A stretch of 64,000 nucleotides of DNA from Gammaproteobacteria bacterium (GCA_030746435.1 JASLMV010000013.1:23640-87639), one strand, 5' to 3'. Positions 17,121-26,057 are shown, numbered from the stretch's first letter. Translations and numbers: made by a program. Notes: generated by a model not told the origin, from the sequence alone.

Positions 17121-19094
17121 TTATTTGCTCAAGGCAACCGCATCGTCGTCAGTTTGTGTCGAAGCCAGCGGTTCTTCGGAAGGTCCATCAACCACGACGA
17201 TTTCCGTCAGCATGCCGACAGCGGCATGGTGGAAGATATGACAATGGAATAGCCAGCGTCCCAGCGCGCCACCAGGCGAGCCATCAGACTTCGGCCGGTC
17301 CTCCAGCGGCACTCGCACCACGGCCGTATGAAATGGCGGTATGTCGATGGTATCCACAAATTCGTTGTATGAGTGCTCGTAAACCGTTTCCGTCTCCCCC
17401 TGGAAGGAATTGTTGAACACGATACGCACCGGCTGAAATGAAAATCCGTGCAGGTGCATCGGATGATGCGCTTGTGAGAGGTTGGCAATCTCGATTTCCA
17501 GCATGCCACCGACCTCTGCGAAACGACTGGAGTTCAGGTAAGGAATATCGCGATGGTCCCGGTCGCCTGTTTCGTCGGGAGGGATGGTGGCGTGATAGCC
17601 ATCCATGGCTTCGCGCATCTGAATGACGTTGAGTTGAAAGACATTACTCGACATGCCGGGTCGTGGCGGCTCCATTTCTGCCGGATCCAGAAATGTAGCC
17701 AGCGCACTGTGGTCCTTGATGCTGGCTACCGGTGAGCCGACCTTACGGTGAATGCGCAAAGGGTCACCCTCAGCGAGCGTGCGCGTTTCCCGACCGGCGG
17801 CACCCCTGACGCGAAAATGCGCAACGGGAACCGTGGGCAGGCCGCCGTAACCGTACGGATAAGTCTGTGTGCCATAGCGCTGGTAATCCTGCGTCCAGAG
17901 GGTCAACACTTCGCCGGGCTCGAGGTCCGGCACGTTGAACACAATGTCTGCACGATTTGCATTGGCGAGCAGAATTTCACCTTGCCGATACTTGGTGTCG
18001 AGTTTGCCCATCATGCCGCCCTCGATCCTCACGCGATCGAGCAAACCGCCCTCGCCACCAATGCGCAGCAACGGAATATCATTACCGGCACTGTCGGTAA
18101 GGCGCAACCAGAAATATCGATTCACCGCGGCATTGATGAGTTGCAGGCGCACCGGCCCGCCGCTCTCGATATCGACCACTTCCGCCGTCTCGTCAATCAG
18201 CGCGCCGGGTTTCTCGGGTGTGCCAAGGCGACCCGCGGCCATGCGGCCGTTCGTCAGCACCAGCTGCCCTTCGTTGACTCGGCAGTGATCACCGAATGCA
18301 CATTTCAGGGAAGGTTTTATATTCGGAATATCACCTTTCGCGAGGGCGCCGTCGAGGGGGTTTCCCATATCATCGCGAGGTGTTTCACACAGATCGCGCG
18401 GCGATGGCCATGCCACCAGGCCCGGAAAATCCCCCAGTTCGGCTTGATGCACCCACGACACATCCGCGCCCGGTTTATAGGTCACTTCGTCGTTCTGGCC
18501 CGGTTCTTTGCATACCGTCGTATCGGCGAGCACGAGAACATGCGCATCGCTTGCCGGCGGCACGATGCCTATCTCACCGAGCTTCTCGTCTGCGGTACTG
18601 GTGACGATTATCGGACCATACAAACCCTTGAATTCGTCATTGGAAGGCATCGAATGCGGGTGGTAGAAAAACACACCGGGGCGAGGCACGACGAAATCGT
18701 AGGTGAACGTCTCACCCGGTGGCACAGGGTTCTGAGTCACCTCGGTACCATCGTTTGCATTGTCCAGTTCGATACCGTGCCAGTGCACAACATTCGGTTT
18801 GGGCAGTTCGTTACGAAAGTGCACGATAAGACGCTGTCCAACACGCAACCGGATCAGCGGACCGGGTGTGCCGCCGTTGAACGTCCATGCATTCGCCATC
18901 AGGCCGTCGCCGGACAGGTCCACCGATTTGACAGCCGCCACGAGATCGATTTCGACGACATCGGGATCGGGATTCAGGTCGACGGCCTCGAACAGCTGGT
19001 TGTATCCGGTGCGAGGACCCCGGTCACCGGCGCTCGCCACGGCTGCGGCCAGCAGCAAAAGCCCTGCAATAGGTAGGCGTATGGAAATTTTCAT
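17121..19094 (-). CDS. Multicopper oxidase (exported)
   Basis: A 657-residue multicopper oxidase with a signal peptide (cut near AVASAG). All four copper motifs are present: HWHG and HPHS in the N-terminal cupredoxin domain, HPMHLHGF, and LFHCHIFHHAAVGM with the type 1 Cys, His and axial Met near the C-terminus. A large insertion occupies the middle. Relatives oxidise metals such as Mn(II) or Cu(I), or phenols; the substrate is not evident. Its ATG at 19094 overlaps the stop of the upstream gene as ATGA, so the two are translated together. A longer upstream start would run into that gene and is unlikely. Confidence 0.93.
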   Translation of the reverse strand: MKISIRLPIAGLLLLAAAVASAGDRGPRTGYNQLFEAVDLNPDPDVVEIDLVAAVKSVDLSGDGLMANAWTFNGGTPGPLIRLRVGQRLIVHFRNELPKPNVVHWHGIELDNANDGTEVTQNPVPPGETFTYDFVVPRPGVFFYHPHSMPSNDEFKGLYGPIIVTSTADEKLGEIGIVPPASDAHVLVLADTTVCKEPGQNDEVTYKPGADVSWVHQAELGDFPGLVAWPSPRDLCETPRDDMGNPLDGALAKGDIPNIKPSLKCAFGDHCRVNEGQLVLTNGRMAAGRLGTPEKPGALIDETAEVVDIESGGPVRLQLINAAVNRYFWLRLTDSAGNDIPLLRIGGEGGLLDRVRIEGGMMGKLDTKYRQGEILLANANRADIVFNVPDLEPGEVLTLWTQDYQRYGTQTYPYGYGGLPTVPVAHFRVRGAAGRETRTLAEGDPLRIHRKVGSPVASIKDHSALATFLDPAEMEPPRPGMSSNVFQLNVIQMREAMDGYHATIPPDETGDRDHRDIPYLNSSRFAEVGGMLEIEIANLSQAHHPMHLHGFSFQPVRIVFNNSFQGETETVYEHSYNEFVDTIDIPPFHTAVVRVPLEDRPKSDGSPGGALGRWLFHCHIFHHAAVGMLTEIVVVDGPSEEPLASTQTDDDAVALSK

Positions 19095-20140
19095 TTCGCC
19101 ACTCCCTTGACGGTCAGGTAACCTCCCTGCCACGAGTTATTGTGTTCCTGCTCTGAAAGTTCGAAGTTGGCTGGGACTCCCGGGATGTAATACTCATTGG
19201 TCCAAAAGCCTGCAGCCTCGACTACCTTTGCCTCGCTATCTGTTGATACTTTTAACAACAGGTTGTCCCAGCTGGAATCCTCACCCTTACCCTCGGTGTC
19301 CCAGACAACAATCCCGTCCTTGCACGCCGCGCCGCCACGGTTATCCTCGCAGGTCATCCCTTTGAACTCGCCGATGCTGACTGTGCCGGGGTTCCCGCCG
19401 TGTATGCCGCCCAGCGCTTCGTTCCGCACATTCGGCAGCGACCCGGGCTCCTTCCATCGCCCCGCGTGGCCCATGCCGCCAACGGTGGTTGGTGCGTTTT
19501 CACTGGTAAAGCAATCTTCAGGGTCGTTTTTCATACAGATTAAGGTTGGAAATCCCTGCTCTCCGACCACATAGTCGAATCCGCCGTGCTCATTTGGCTC
19601 GGCGAAGTTCACCGTGACCGGCGCGACCGTATGCGTGAGGCTGTCCCACTTCTGAACCGCACGAGGCGGCGCACCCGCGACACCGCCACGCAACTCGTTC
19701 ACATTGGTAACAACGGAACGTGCCGCCGGCCCGACAACCAGCCTGGCGCTCAATTGATCATCAAGAGGATCCGGTGTGCCACGGTCATCTACGGCAATCA
19801 CTCCATCGAGTGTGGGTGCGATTCGATCATCGCCCGGCTTTGGAATGTAGTCCGGGTTGGCATGTTTGCTGTCCCTGGCGAAATAAACCGGATTCACCGT
19901 AGGGCCGACCCAGGGCAGCTCCACACCAGCAAGTTCCGGCAACGAGCGTGCGTAGGTACAATCAGCGCCGAACACGAATGGCGTCATATGAATGCATGCG
20001 TTCTCCTGTGTACCGTTGAGATGACCACTCACAGTGGTCTGTTGTCCGGGCAGCGGGCCGGCCGCAAGGGCGTAGCTGCCGAAGGCCTGCATAGCCAGAA
20101 TCAATAATATGAGAGCCGAGGTTCGGGGTGATGTACGCAT
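19091..20140 (-). CDS. Exported protein of unknown function, coupled to the multicopper oxidase
   Basis: A 349-residue protein with a clear signal peptide (LILLILAMQAFGSYALAAG) and no family I recognise. It contains conserved-looking short motifs: ENACIHMTPFVFGADC near the mature N-terminus, a DDRGTPDPLDDQLSARLVVGP segment, several more cysteines (EDCF, MTCEDNRGGAACKDG) and a Trp/Asn-rich end. Paired cysteines suggest disulfides in the periplasm. The start chosen is ATG 20140 with AAGGAG seven bases upstream. Its stop overlaps the oxidase start (ATGA), so the products probably act together, for instance as substrate or metal partner; this is inference from gene order. Confidence 0.75.
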   Translation of the reverse strand: MRTSPRTSALILLILAMQAFGSYALAAGPLPGQQTTVSGHLNGTQENACIHMTPFVFGADCTYARSLPELAGVELPWVGPTVNPVYFARDSKHANPDYIPKPGDDRIAPTLDGVIAVDDRGTPDPLDDQLSARLVVGPAARSVVTNVNELRGGVAGAPPRAVQKWDSLTHTVAPVTVNFAEPNEHGGFDYVVGEQGFPTLICMKNDPEDCFTSENAPTTVGGMGHAGRWKEPGSLPNVRNEALGGIHGGNPGTVSIGEFKGMTCEDNRGGAACKDGIVVWDTEGKGEDSSWDNLLLKVSTDSEAKVVEAAGFWTNEYYIPGVPANFELSEQEHNNSWQGGYLTVKGVAK

Positions 20141-20262
20141 CAGTCTGCTCCTTAAAACCATCTTGGATTTCCTTACTGATTAAGCGGCGGTTGCAATCGC
20201 GGCCTGGTTTACGTTCTGTCAGGCAGATGTAATCCGGACAGTGCGATAGCCGGACGATGAAG

Positions 20263-20284
20263 CTTTAACATGGTTCAATGTCAA
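20263..20284 (-). promoter_or_regulatory. Candidate MerR-type promoter/operator for the oxidase unit
   Basis: In the gap 20162-20398, on the minus strand, a perfect -35 hexamer TTGACA (20284-20279) is followed by TTGAACCATGTTAAAG, a partial dyad centred on ATG (AAC/GTT arms). MerR regulators typically bind such dyads within a long -35/-10 spacer. The -10 match is weak, so the assignment is tentative. Confidence 0.35.
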
Positions 20285-20398
20285 GGAACCCTGAATTGAC
20301 GGGTTTTGCGCCGATTTAGCGGGCAGCAATAGTCATGTGTGCGTGGGTGGCGTTGAGCGGCATTGGCAGCGGCCCCGCCAATGCCGCGGCAGACAGGA

Positions 20399-21160
20399 TC
20401 AGGTCTTTACAAATTCGAGCAACAGAAAGATTTGACCGAAAATAAACGCGTTTGGCCCGCCGACGTGAAGCAGCAGGCCTCCCTTATCGGACGACACCTT
20501 GAGTACAGGGTGGGCTTTGCAATCGGCTTCGAATTGCACAAGCCGTTTAAGTGCCTGTTCCAGTTTCGCATCGGGTTCAGCGAACAGAATTGAATAGCCG
20601 TCGTCATCCCACCATATATGAACATGCCGGCCACGGAACTCGGACAGGAGGCTGCGGGAATCGTCATCGGCCAGCTTGCAGCCAACGCACTCAAACAGTT
20701 TGGTAAATGATGGGCGGCCTAACGACTGGCTGTGCCCGCACGCACGCTCGATCAGGTCGCGGAACTGCTCACCGGTAGGTTCGCCTGCCGGGCGGTTAAG
20801 ATGCTTGATCAGGTCATCCCGGAACAGCTCCAGCTCGTGTCGCAATACGAGCATTTCGGTTGTCCGTTGCTCGATATCCAGGAACCGTTGTTCGGTTAGC
20901 TTGCGAAGATCTGCGTATTCTCTGGACATTTCTCCGGTTGCGCTAAGAATCAGTTTAATATCTTTAAGGGAGAACCCACACCGCTGGGCGCTACGAACAA
21001 AGCGAAGTGTGTGCTCAGCTTCCGGGCGATACAGCCGGTATCCGGAGTCCGTGCGCCCGACGGGCAGGAGAATCTTTTCTCTTTCATAGAATCTCAGCAA
21101 CGATGTAGCTACGTTGACTCGCTTGGCCAGTTCGCCAATGGTTATAGCTTCGGTCATCAT
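20399..21160 (-). CDS. MerR-family transcriptional regulator
   Basis: About 253 residues. The N-terminal winged helix is typical: ITIGELAKRVNVATSLLRFYEREKILLPVGRTDSGYRLY, then the RFVRSAQRCGFSLKDIKLIL helices and a coiled dimerisation segment. The C-terminal half is longer than in metal-sensing MerR proteins and contains RACGHSQS and FECVGCKL, whose cysteines might bind a metal, and a beta-rich end that could bind a small ligand. It sits upstream of the exported protein and multicopper oxidase on the same strand and is the likely regulator. The start is uncertain: ATG 21160 or 21157 fits the domain; a GTG at 21196 would add 12 residues. Confidence 0.85.
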   Translation of the reverse strand: MMTEAITIGELAKRVNVATSLLRFYEREKILLPVGRTDSGYRLYRPEAEHTLRFVRSAQRCGFSLKDIKLILSATGEMSREYADLRKLTEQRFLDIEQRTTEMLVLRHELELFRDDLIKHLNRPAGEPTGEQFRDLIERACGHSQSLGRPSFTKLFECVGCKLADDDSRSLLSEFRGRHVHIWWDDDGYSILFAEPDAKLEQALKRLVQFEADCKAHPVLKVSSDKGGLLLHVGGPNAFIFGQIFLLLEFVKT

Positions 21161-21250
21161 TACTTTATACGGGCTAACAGTTTGTTGAGGTAGCACTCAT
21201 GACACCCGCATCGCATGTGCATGAGATTTTGAATAATAATATACCCGGTA

Positions 21251-21343
21251 TTTGACGGATAGTTCTGGCAGCTCACCGAGAATAAGCTGCTCGCGCTTAA
21301 TTTTATGTTCCAGAATTATCTAGTGTTTGCTAAGCGGTTTCAG
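21251..21343 (-). pseudogene. Second Fic gene fragment (C-terminal linker only)
   Basis: The minus strand reads LKPLSKH-stop-IILEHKIKREQLILGELPELSVK, matching the linker between Fic core and winged helix. The same region is present in the relic at about 12720-12800, and the DNA is alignable (GAACTATCCGT and AGCAAACA blocks). Only about 30 codons remain, with an internal TAG. It is a decayed copy with no coding role. Confidence 0.7.
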
Positions 21344-21488
21344 CAAGGCGACGCCGTCGCCTTCTTGTTATTGGGTGCTTTCCTGCCGATTTGTGAACCT
21401 CCAGTCGGTTAAAGCCCTGCTCCAGGACATGCCAAATAAAAAAAACCTCAGCCGCTTTGAGATGGGCTTTATTTGTAGTGTCCCGAGG

Positions 21489-21634
21489 CGAGAGGCGCCA
21501 GCCGGGGCGCCTCTTTTTTAATAGGGAAGACACGGTCCTTTCCCGGGGGGTAAACAGATAAGCCGCGCAAAGCGCGCCGTATCTGTTTGGCCCTTGGGCG
21601 ATTAATAACGCGACGACCCGGCTGGCGCCTCTCG
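21489..21634. repeat. Nested inverted repeat in the gap before tRNA-Leu
   Basis: CGAGAGGCGCCAGCCGGG (21489-21506) is exactly repeated in reverse complement at 21617-21634. Inside, AAACAGATA (21552-21560) pairs with TATCTGTTT (21580-21588) around GC-rich arms. The whole 146 bases could fold into one long structure. 21344-21894 has no gene. At about 21692-21704 GAGGACTTGAACC matches the T-arm region of the nearby tRNA-Leu (21906-21918). Confidence 0.65.
21491..21519 (+). terminator. Rho-independent terminator
   Basis: AGAGGCGCC (21491-21499) pairs with GGCGCCTCT (21506-21514) over a six-base loop, followed by a T run to 21519. It is strong on the plus strand, yet no plus-strand gene precedes it; it shares its left arm with the larger inverted repeat. 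Confidence 0.7.
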
Positions 21635-21856
21635 TCGCGAACATTCATAACCAGTGAACTCCGGTCGCTTCGCGACCGGTAAGATAATCGAGGACTTGAA
21701 CCCATTAAAGAGCATAACCGGCCGGATCGGTTTAGCAGGGGATCTGATACAGGGGCTGGCTTGTTAGATACCGGTAACCGATTCCTGTCATGTAGAGGCT
21801 ACTTTCCTGACCGACACCCACCATGGAGGCCGTCCTCCCCAAGTCACCAGGACAAC

Positions 21857-21880
21857 AAAAAAGCCGCCCATGCGGGCGGC
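21857..21880 (-). terminator. Terminator of tRNA-Leu
   Basis: GCCGCCC (21863-21869) and GGGCGGC (21874-21880) form a seven-pair stem with a four-base loop; on the minus strand six T follow (21862-21857). It lies 15 bases after the tRNA 3' end. T residues also follow on the plus strand, so it can work both ways. Confidence 0.8.
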
Positions 21881-21894
21881 CTTTTTTGTTGTCC

Positions 21895-21981
<87 letters not shown>

Positions 21982-22087
21982 AGGTGTCGTGATCGAAGGA
22001 GGCCGAGAATCTACAGACAGGCTTTATGCTTGTCAACGCGCTATGCTTGCAGTTCAATGACTTACTTAAATACCACGGTGCCTGCCT

Positions 22088-24337
22088 GTGGCTAAACGAG
22101 CGCGGGGCAAGTCTGGCGCCCGCAAGCCCTCTTCCGGCGCCAGCCGAAAGAAGAAACAGCCCTACAAACACCCGGTTCCTGACGCTAACGGCATACTCGA
22201 AGTGCTGCAGGACAGGGGCGTGCCGTTGAGCCTGGCGGCGCTGGCCAAGACCTTCGAACTGCGTGACGAGCAGGATCGCAAAGCTCTGCAGCGCCAGCTT
22301 AAAAAAATGCTGGCCGCAGGCCAATTGCTGAAAAACCGCCGTGACGAATACTGCCTGCTGGCCAAACTGGATGCGCTGACCGGCAAAGTGTCCGGCCATC
22401 CCGATGGTTTCGGTTTCCTGGTGCCGGATGACGGCGGCGAAGACATCTACCTGCCGTTCCACGAGATGCGGGCTTTGCTGGATGGCGACCGGGTCGCGGT
22501 ACGTCTTTCGGGCAGGGGGCGGAACGGTCGGCGCAAGGGCGCGGTTGTCGAAATCCTCGAGCGCGGCAAAACAACGGTGGTGGGTCAATTCCGTCGTGAG
22601 CACGGGGTCGCCTATGTTGTCGAGGCAGCCGCACGTTCGCCGCATCATTTCATGGTAGCGCGCGGCGAGGCCGGTGGTGCCGAGAATGGCCAGATGGTGA
22701 AACTCGAAATCATCGAGTACCCGAGTGAGCGGCGCGAGGCACAGGGAAAAGTTATCAGTGTGCTCGGCGCTCCTGACGATCCCGGCATGCTCACAACCCT
22801 GGCGATCGAGAGTTTCGGCCTGCGCACCGGTTGGTCGCGTGCCGTAAACAAGGCCGCAGACCAACTCGGCACGTCGGTGCGTGAGTCGCACATCAAAGGC
22901 CGTGTCGATCTGCGCGACACACCGCTTGTCACGATCGACGGCGCGGATGCGCGCGATTTCGATGATGCGGTCTTTGCCGAACCTTCAGGCGACGGCTGGC
23001 GGCTGGTAGTAGCAATCGCCGATGTCTCGCACTACGTGCAGTCCGCTGACGCAATCGATAACGAAGCACACAAACGCGGCACCTCGACTTATTTCCCGGA
23101 CCAGGTGGTACCGATGTTGCCAGAGGCTTTGTCGAACGGCCTTTGCTCGCTGAACCCCAGGGTCGACCGCCTGTGCCTGGTCTGCGACATGCAACTGACT
23201 TCCGGCTGCAAGGTCAGCAAGTCAAAATTCTACAAAGCGGTCATGCGTTCGCACGAGCGCCTGACTTACTCGGAAGTTGCTGCCGTCATGGAGCAGCGCG
23301 ATGCGAAAGAGCGCAAACGGCTTGCGCATGTGCTGCCGCAACTCGAAAACCTGTACGAGGTTTACCGGGGGTTCGCCCGCGCCCGCAAGCGACGTGGCGC
23401 ACTCGACCTCGAATTACCTGAGGTGCGGATCACCCTGGATGCAGACCATCACATCGAAAGCGTTGCGCCCCGGCATCGTAATGACGCGCAACGGGTTATA
23501 GAAGAATGCATGATTACCGCCAACGTGCAGGCGGCCAAGTTTTTACGCCGCCACCGGCTGGCAACGCTCTACCGGGTGCACCCGGGCCCGGAAGAAGACC
23601 GTTTTGAGGAGCTGCGGCTGATGTTGCAGGAACTAGGATTCAAGGTTGCTGCCGAAGCCCGGAAGCAGCCGCGTGCGCTTAACAAGATTCTTGCAGCGCT
23701 CAGTAACCGGCCGGACTTCCCGATGCTCGCTACGGCAGTGCTCCGGAGCATGTCACAGGCGGTATATCAACCGGCGAACGAGGGGCACTTCGGGCTGGCG
23801 CTCGACGCTTATACACATTTTACCTCGCCGATCCGGCGTTACCCGGACCTGCTGGTGCACCGGGGGATCACGCACATACTCGATGGCGGCAAGCCGGGCG
23901 CATTCGGATACAAACTGCCGGCGATGGAGTTGCTGGGCAAGAATTGCTCGGAACTCGAGCGGCAGGCGGAGGCAGCCAGCCGGCATGTCGAGTCGCGCTA
24001 CAAATGCATCTATATAAAAGAGCATGTCGGCAGCGAATTCGATGGCGTCGTCACCGGCGTTACGCATTTCGGGCTGTTCATCATGCTCGAGGACCTGTTC
24101 GTCGAAGGCCTGGTGCACGTGACCAACCTGTCGAATGACTATTACCATGCCGAGCACGGTGGCCTGCGCCTGACCGGCGAGCGCAGCGGGGCCAGTTACG
24201 GACTGGGCGACCAGCTACGTGTGCGTGTAACACGGGTTGACGTGGAGGAAGCACGCATCGACCTGCAACTGGTCGACGCTGAGCCCCCCGCAACGGGCGG
24301 TGGCCGTAAGCGTGGTAAAAAATCCCGCCGTCGATAA
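22088..24337 (+). CDS. rnr: Ribonuclease R
   Basis: A 749-residue RNB-family 3'-5' exoribonuclease that degrades structured RNA and matures small RNAs. Order: basic N-terminal tail, winged-helix region (about residues 35-100), cold-shock domains, catalytic RNB domain starting near DLRDTPLVTIDGADARDFDDAV with the metal-binding Asp cluster, then SPIRRYPDLLVHR and a C-terminal S1 domain (EFDGVVTGVTHFGLFIML) with a Lys/Arg-rich end. The start is GTG 22088 without an obvious ribosome-binding site. rlmB follows 15 bases after, the same order as in many gammaproteobacteria. Confidence 0.95.
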   Translation: MAKRARGKSGARKPSSGASRKKKQPYKHPVPDANGILEVLQDRGVPLSLAALAKTFELRDEQDRKALQRQLKKMLAAGQLLKNRRDEYCLLAKLDALTGKVSGHPDGFGFLVPDDGGEDIYLPFHEMRALLDGDRVAVRLSGRGRNGRRKGAVVEILERGKTTVVGQFRREHGVAYVVEAAARSPHHFMVARGEAGGAENGQMVKLEIIEYPSERREAQGKVISVLGAPDDPGMLTTLAIESFGLRTGWSRAVNKAADQLGTSVRESHIKGRVDLRDTPLVTIDGADARDFDDAVFAEPSGDGWRLVVAIADVSHYVQSADAIDNEAHKRGTSTYFPDQVVPMLPEALSNGLCSLNPRVDRLCLVCDMQLTSGCKVSKSKFYKAVMRSHERLTYSEVAAVMEQRDAKERKRLAHVLPQLENLYEVYRGFARARKRRGALDLELPEVRITLDADHHIESVAPRHRNDAQRVIEECMITANVQAAKFLRRHRLATLYRVHPGPEEDRFEELRLMLQELGFKVAAEARKQPRALNKILAALSNRPDFPMLATAVLRSMSQAVYQPANEGHFGLALDAYTHFTSPIRRYPDLLVHRGITHILDGGKPGAFGYKLPAMELLGKNCSELERQAEAASRHVESRYKCIYIKEHVGSEFDGVVTGVTHFGLFIMLEDLFVEGLVHVTNLSNDYYHAEHGGLRLTGERSGASYGLGDQLRVRVTRVDVEEARIDLQLVDAEPPATGGGRKRGKKSRRR

Positions 24338-24352
24338 GTGCGTATAAACTTT

Positions 24353-25087
24353 ATGACTGAAAGAATAATATACGGCATCAATACGGTGCGACAGGCGCTT
24401 GGTAAATCGAGTGCGCAGTTGCTGCGAATTTATTTGCAGAACGACTTGGGCCAGAAACGCCTCGCACGCCTGGCGGATGAAATACGCAGCCAGACAGTCG
24501 TCGTCGAAAACAAAAGTGCCGACGAACTCGAACAATTGACCGGTACCGATAAGCACCAGGGTGTCGCCGCCGCGCTGGTAGCTGACGGACCGCTCGATGA
24601 CCACGCGGCGCTGGACTTCCTGCGTGACTTAACGGATCCCCTCATACTGGTGCTGGACGGTGTTGAAGACCCGCGGAATTACGGCGCCTGCCTGCGTACC
24701 GCCGACGCAGCCGGCGTGGACCTGGTTGTGGTCGGCCGCAGTCGCGGGGTTGCGATGACGCCGGTGGTCAGTAAGGTCGCATCGGGTGCGGCCGAGACCC
24801 AGGCGGTGGCCCGCGTCGCCAATATCGCTCGCTTTCTGAAGGCGCTGTGTGACCTCAACATCTGGATTGTGGGTGCAGACGAGCGGGGCGGTACCGGTCT
24901 CTTCGAGGCCAACCTGACCGGCCCGCTGGCCCTCGTTTTGGGCGCTGAAGGCAAAGGGTTACGCCGCCTGACCCGCGAGCACTGCGATACCTTAGTTAGT
25001 CTGCCTATGCGTGGGGCGGTGGAATCCCTGAATTTGTCAGTCGCTGCGGGTGTTTGCCTGTACGAGGCGTTACGCCAACGAATGTGA
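24353..25087 (+). CDS. rlmB: 23S rRNA (guanosine-2'-O-)-methyltransferase RlmB
   Basis: A 244-residue SPOUT methyltransferase that methylates G2251 of 23S rRNA in the P loop. An N-terminal L30e-like substrate domain (IYGINTVRQAL) precedes the trefoil-knot domain with LDGVEDPRNYGACLRTADAAG, ALVLGAEGKGLRRL and LPMRGAVESLNLSVAAGVCLYE, all three diagnostic motifs. ATG 24353 gives the usual length; an in-frame GTG at 24338 would add five residues. It is downstream of rnr with a short gap, so likely co-transcribed. Confidence 0.95.
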   Translation: MTERIIYGINTVRQALGKSSAQLLRIYLQNDLGQKRLARLADEIRSQTVVVENKSADELEQLTGTDKHQGVAAALVADGPLDDHAALDFLRDLTDPLILVLDGVEDPRNYGACLRTADAAGVDLVVVGRSRGVAMTPVVSKVASGAAETQAVARVANIARFLKALCDLNIWIVGADERGGTGLFEANLTGPLALVLGAEGKGLRRLTREHCDTLVSLPMRGAVESLNLSVAAGVCLYEALRQRM

Positions 25088-25270
25088 AAACCGGTGGCGT
25101 TCTTTACCCTGCAGGAGAGCGAAACCGGTGGTGTCAGACACCAAATGATCGCTGCGCTAGTGGTGTCTGATACCAAATAATCGTGAACCCACCGCACCCT
25201 GTAGGAGCGGCTTTAGCCGCGAAGCGACTTCCGTCGAAGACAGAAGTCGGTAAAGTCATGCTTTACCGAC
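25088..25270. repeat. REP-like repeat cluster after rlmB
   Basis: Two 22-base units, GGTGTCAGACACCAAATGAT plus CG (25130-25151) and its variant with GTCTGATACC (25162-25183), stand 10 bases apart, each with a palindromic head. Then TAGGAGCGGCTTTAGCCGCG (from 25202) contains GCGGCT/AGCCGC, a sequence typical of gammaproteobacterial REP elements. A further hairpin GTCGGTAAAG/CTTTACCGAC spans 25246-25270. 25271-25440 holds nothing I recognise. Confidence 0.7.
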
Positions 25271-25444
25271 ATAAGTTCCTCCTTTTGGCATTCGAGTACT
25301 TGCTGCGCGCGTCCTCGAATCCCGGCGTCACTTAAAGCCACTCCTGCAGCAGTTAATTCCTTGAACCCCTTCATTTTCATAGACATCCAGAGGACCAAGA
25401 CCTTGCACCGCAGGGCTCCCTCCGGTAGCATTCCCAGCCCTTTT

Positions 25445-25496
25445 GCGGCCAGCGGGCCGCGAGGGACTCCTTGCCGCACCGGACAGCCGGGTGGCA
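25445..25496 (+). promoter_or_regulatory. Hairpins in the rpsF leader, possible S6:S18 binding site
   Basis: GCGGCC/GGCCGC (25445-25460) and a bulged hairpin (TGCC 25472-25475 with GGCA 25493-25496; ACC with GGT; two bulged bases) lie directly upstream of the rpsF ribosome-binding site. Many bacteria carry an S6:S18-binding leader here, so the position fits autoregulation. I could not confirm the family consensus by eye. Confidence 0.35.
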
Positions 25497-25516
25497 GTAA
25501 CCCGTAAGGAGCGACA

Positions 25517-26017
25517 ATGAGACATTATGAAGTGGTATTCCTGGTCCACCCGGACCAGAGTGAGCAGGTGCCTGCCATGGTCGAACGTTACCAGGGCATG
25601 ATCACCTCAAGCGGTGGCCAGGTCCACCGTTTCGAAGACTGGGGCCGCCGTCAGCTGTCCCATATCATTAACAAGGTTCACAAGGCCCATTACGTACTCT
25701 TAAATATAGAGTGCGATCAGTCGGTGCTCGATGAAATCCTGAACGCATTCAAATTCAACGATGCCATCCTGCGTCACCTTGTCATTCGCCGTGATGAAGC
25801 GATTACGGAAGCGTCGGCGCTGGCCAAATCCGGTGAATCGGAACCTGATGATCAGGAGCGCAAGCCCGAACCCGACATCGATGAGCTCGGTACGGATATG
25901 CCGGTCGATGAACAGCCTGCCGATGAAATGCCGATTGAAGATAGTGCGAACGATATTCCGGCAGAAACGGATCCGGCAGAGGGTGAAATCGATCCCGCGC
26001 GCGAAGCAACCGGTTAG
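25517..26017 (+). CDS. rpsF: 30S ribosomal protein S6
   Basis: 166 residues. The first 100 or so are canonical S6 ([18 protein letters not shown], then [20 protein letters not shown] and [11 protein letters not shown]). The remaining 60 or so are an acidic low-complexity tail rich in Glu, Asp and Pro; E. coli S6 has only a short glutamate-rich end. AAGGAG precedes the ATG. It binds S18 in the platform of the small subunit and heads rpsF-rpsR-(membrane protein)-rplI-dnaB-alr. Confidence 0.97.
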   Translation: MRHYEVVFLVHPDQSEQVPAMVERYQGMITSSGGQVHRFEDWGRRQLSHIINKVHKAHYVLLNIECDQSVLDEILNAFKFNDAILRHLVIRRDEAITEASALAKSGESEPDDQERKPEPDIDELGTDMPVDEQPADEMPIEDSANDIPAETDPAEGEIDPAREATG

Positions 26018-26057
26018 GTTGTATTCACCCCTATATAAAGAATTCAGAGAGTAAAAG

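Noticed and set aside
17748..19076. Long open frame on the plus strand (442 codons)
   Set aside because: It lies wholly antisense to the multicopper oxidase, whose copper motifs and signal peptide are clear; its translation shows no domain.
25130..25183. Possible start of a CRISPR array
   Set aside because: Only two 22-base units with a 10-base gap and palindromic heads; fits REP elements, and no cas gene is present.
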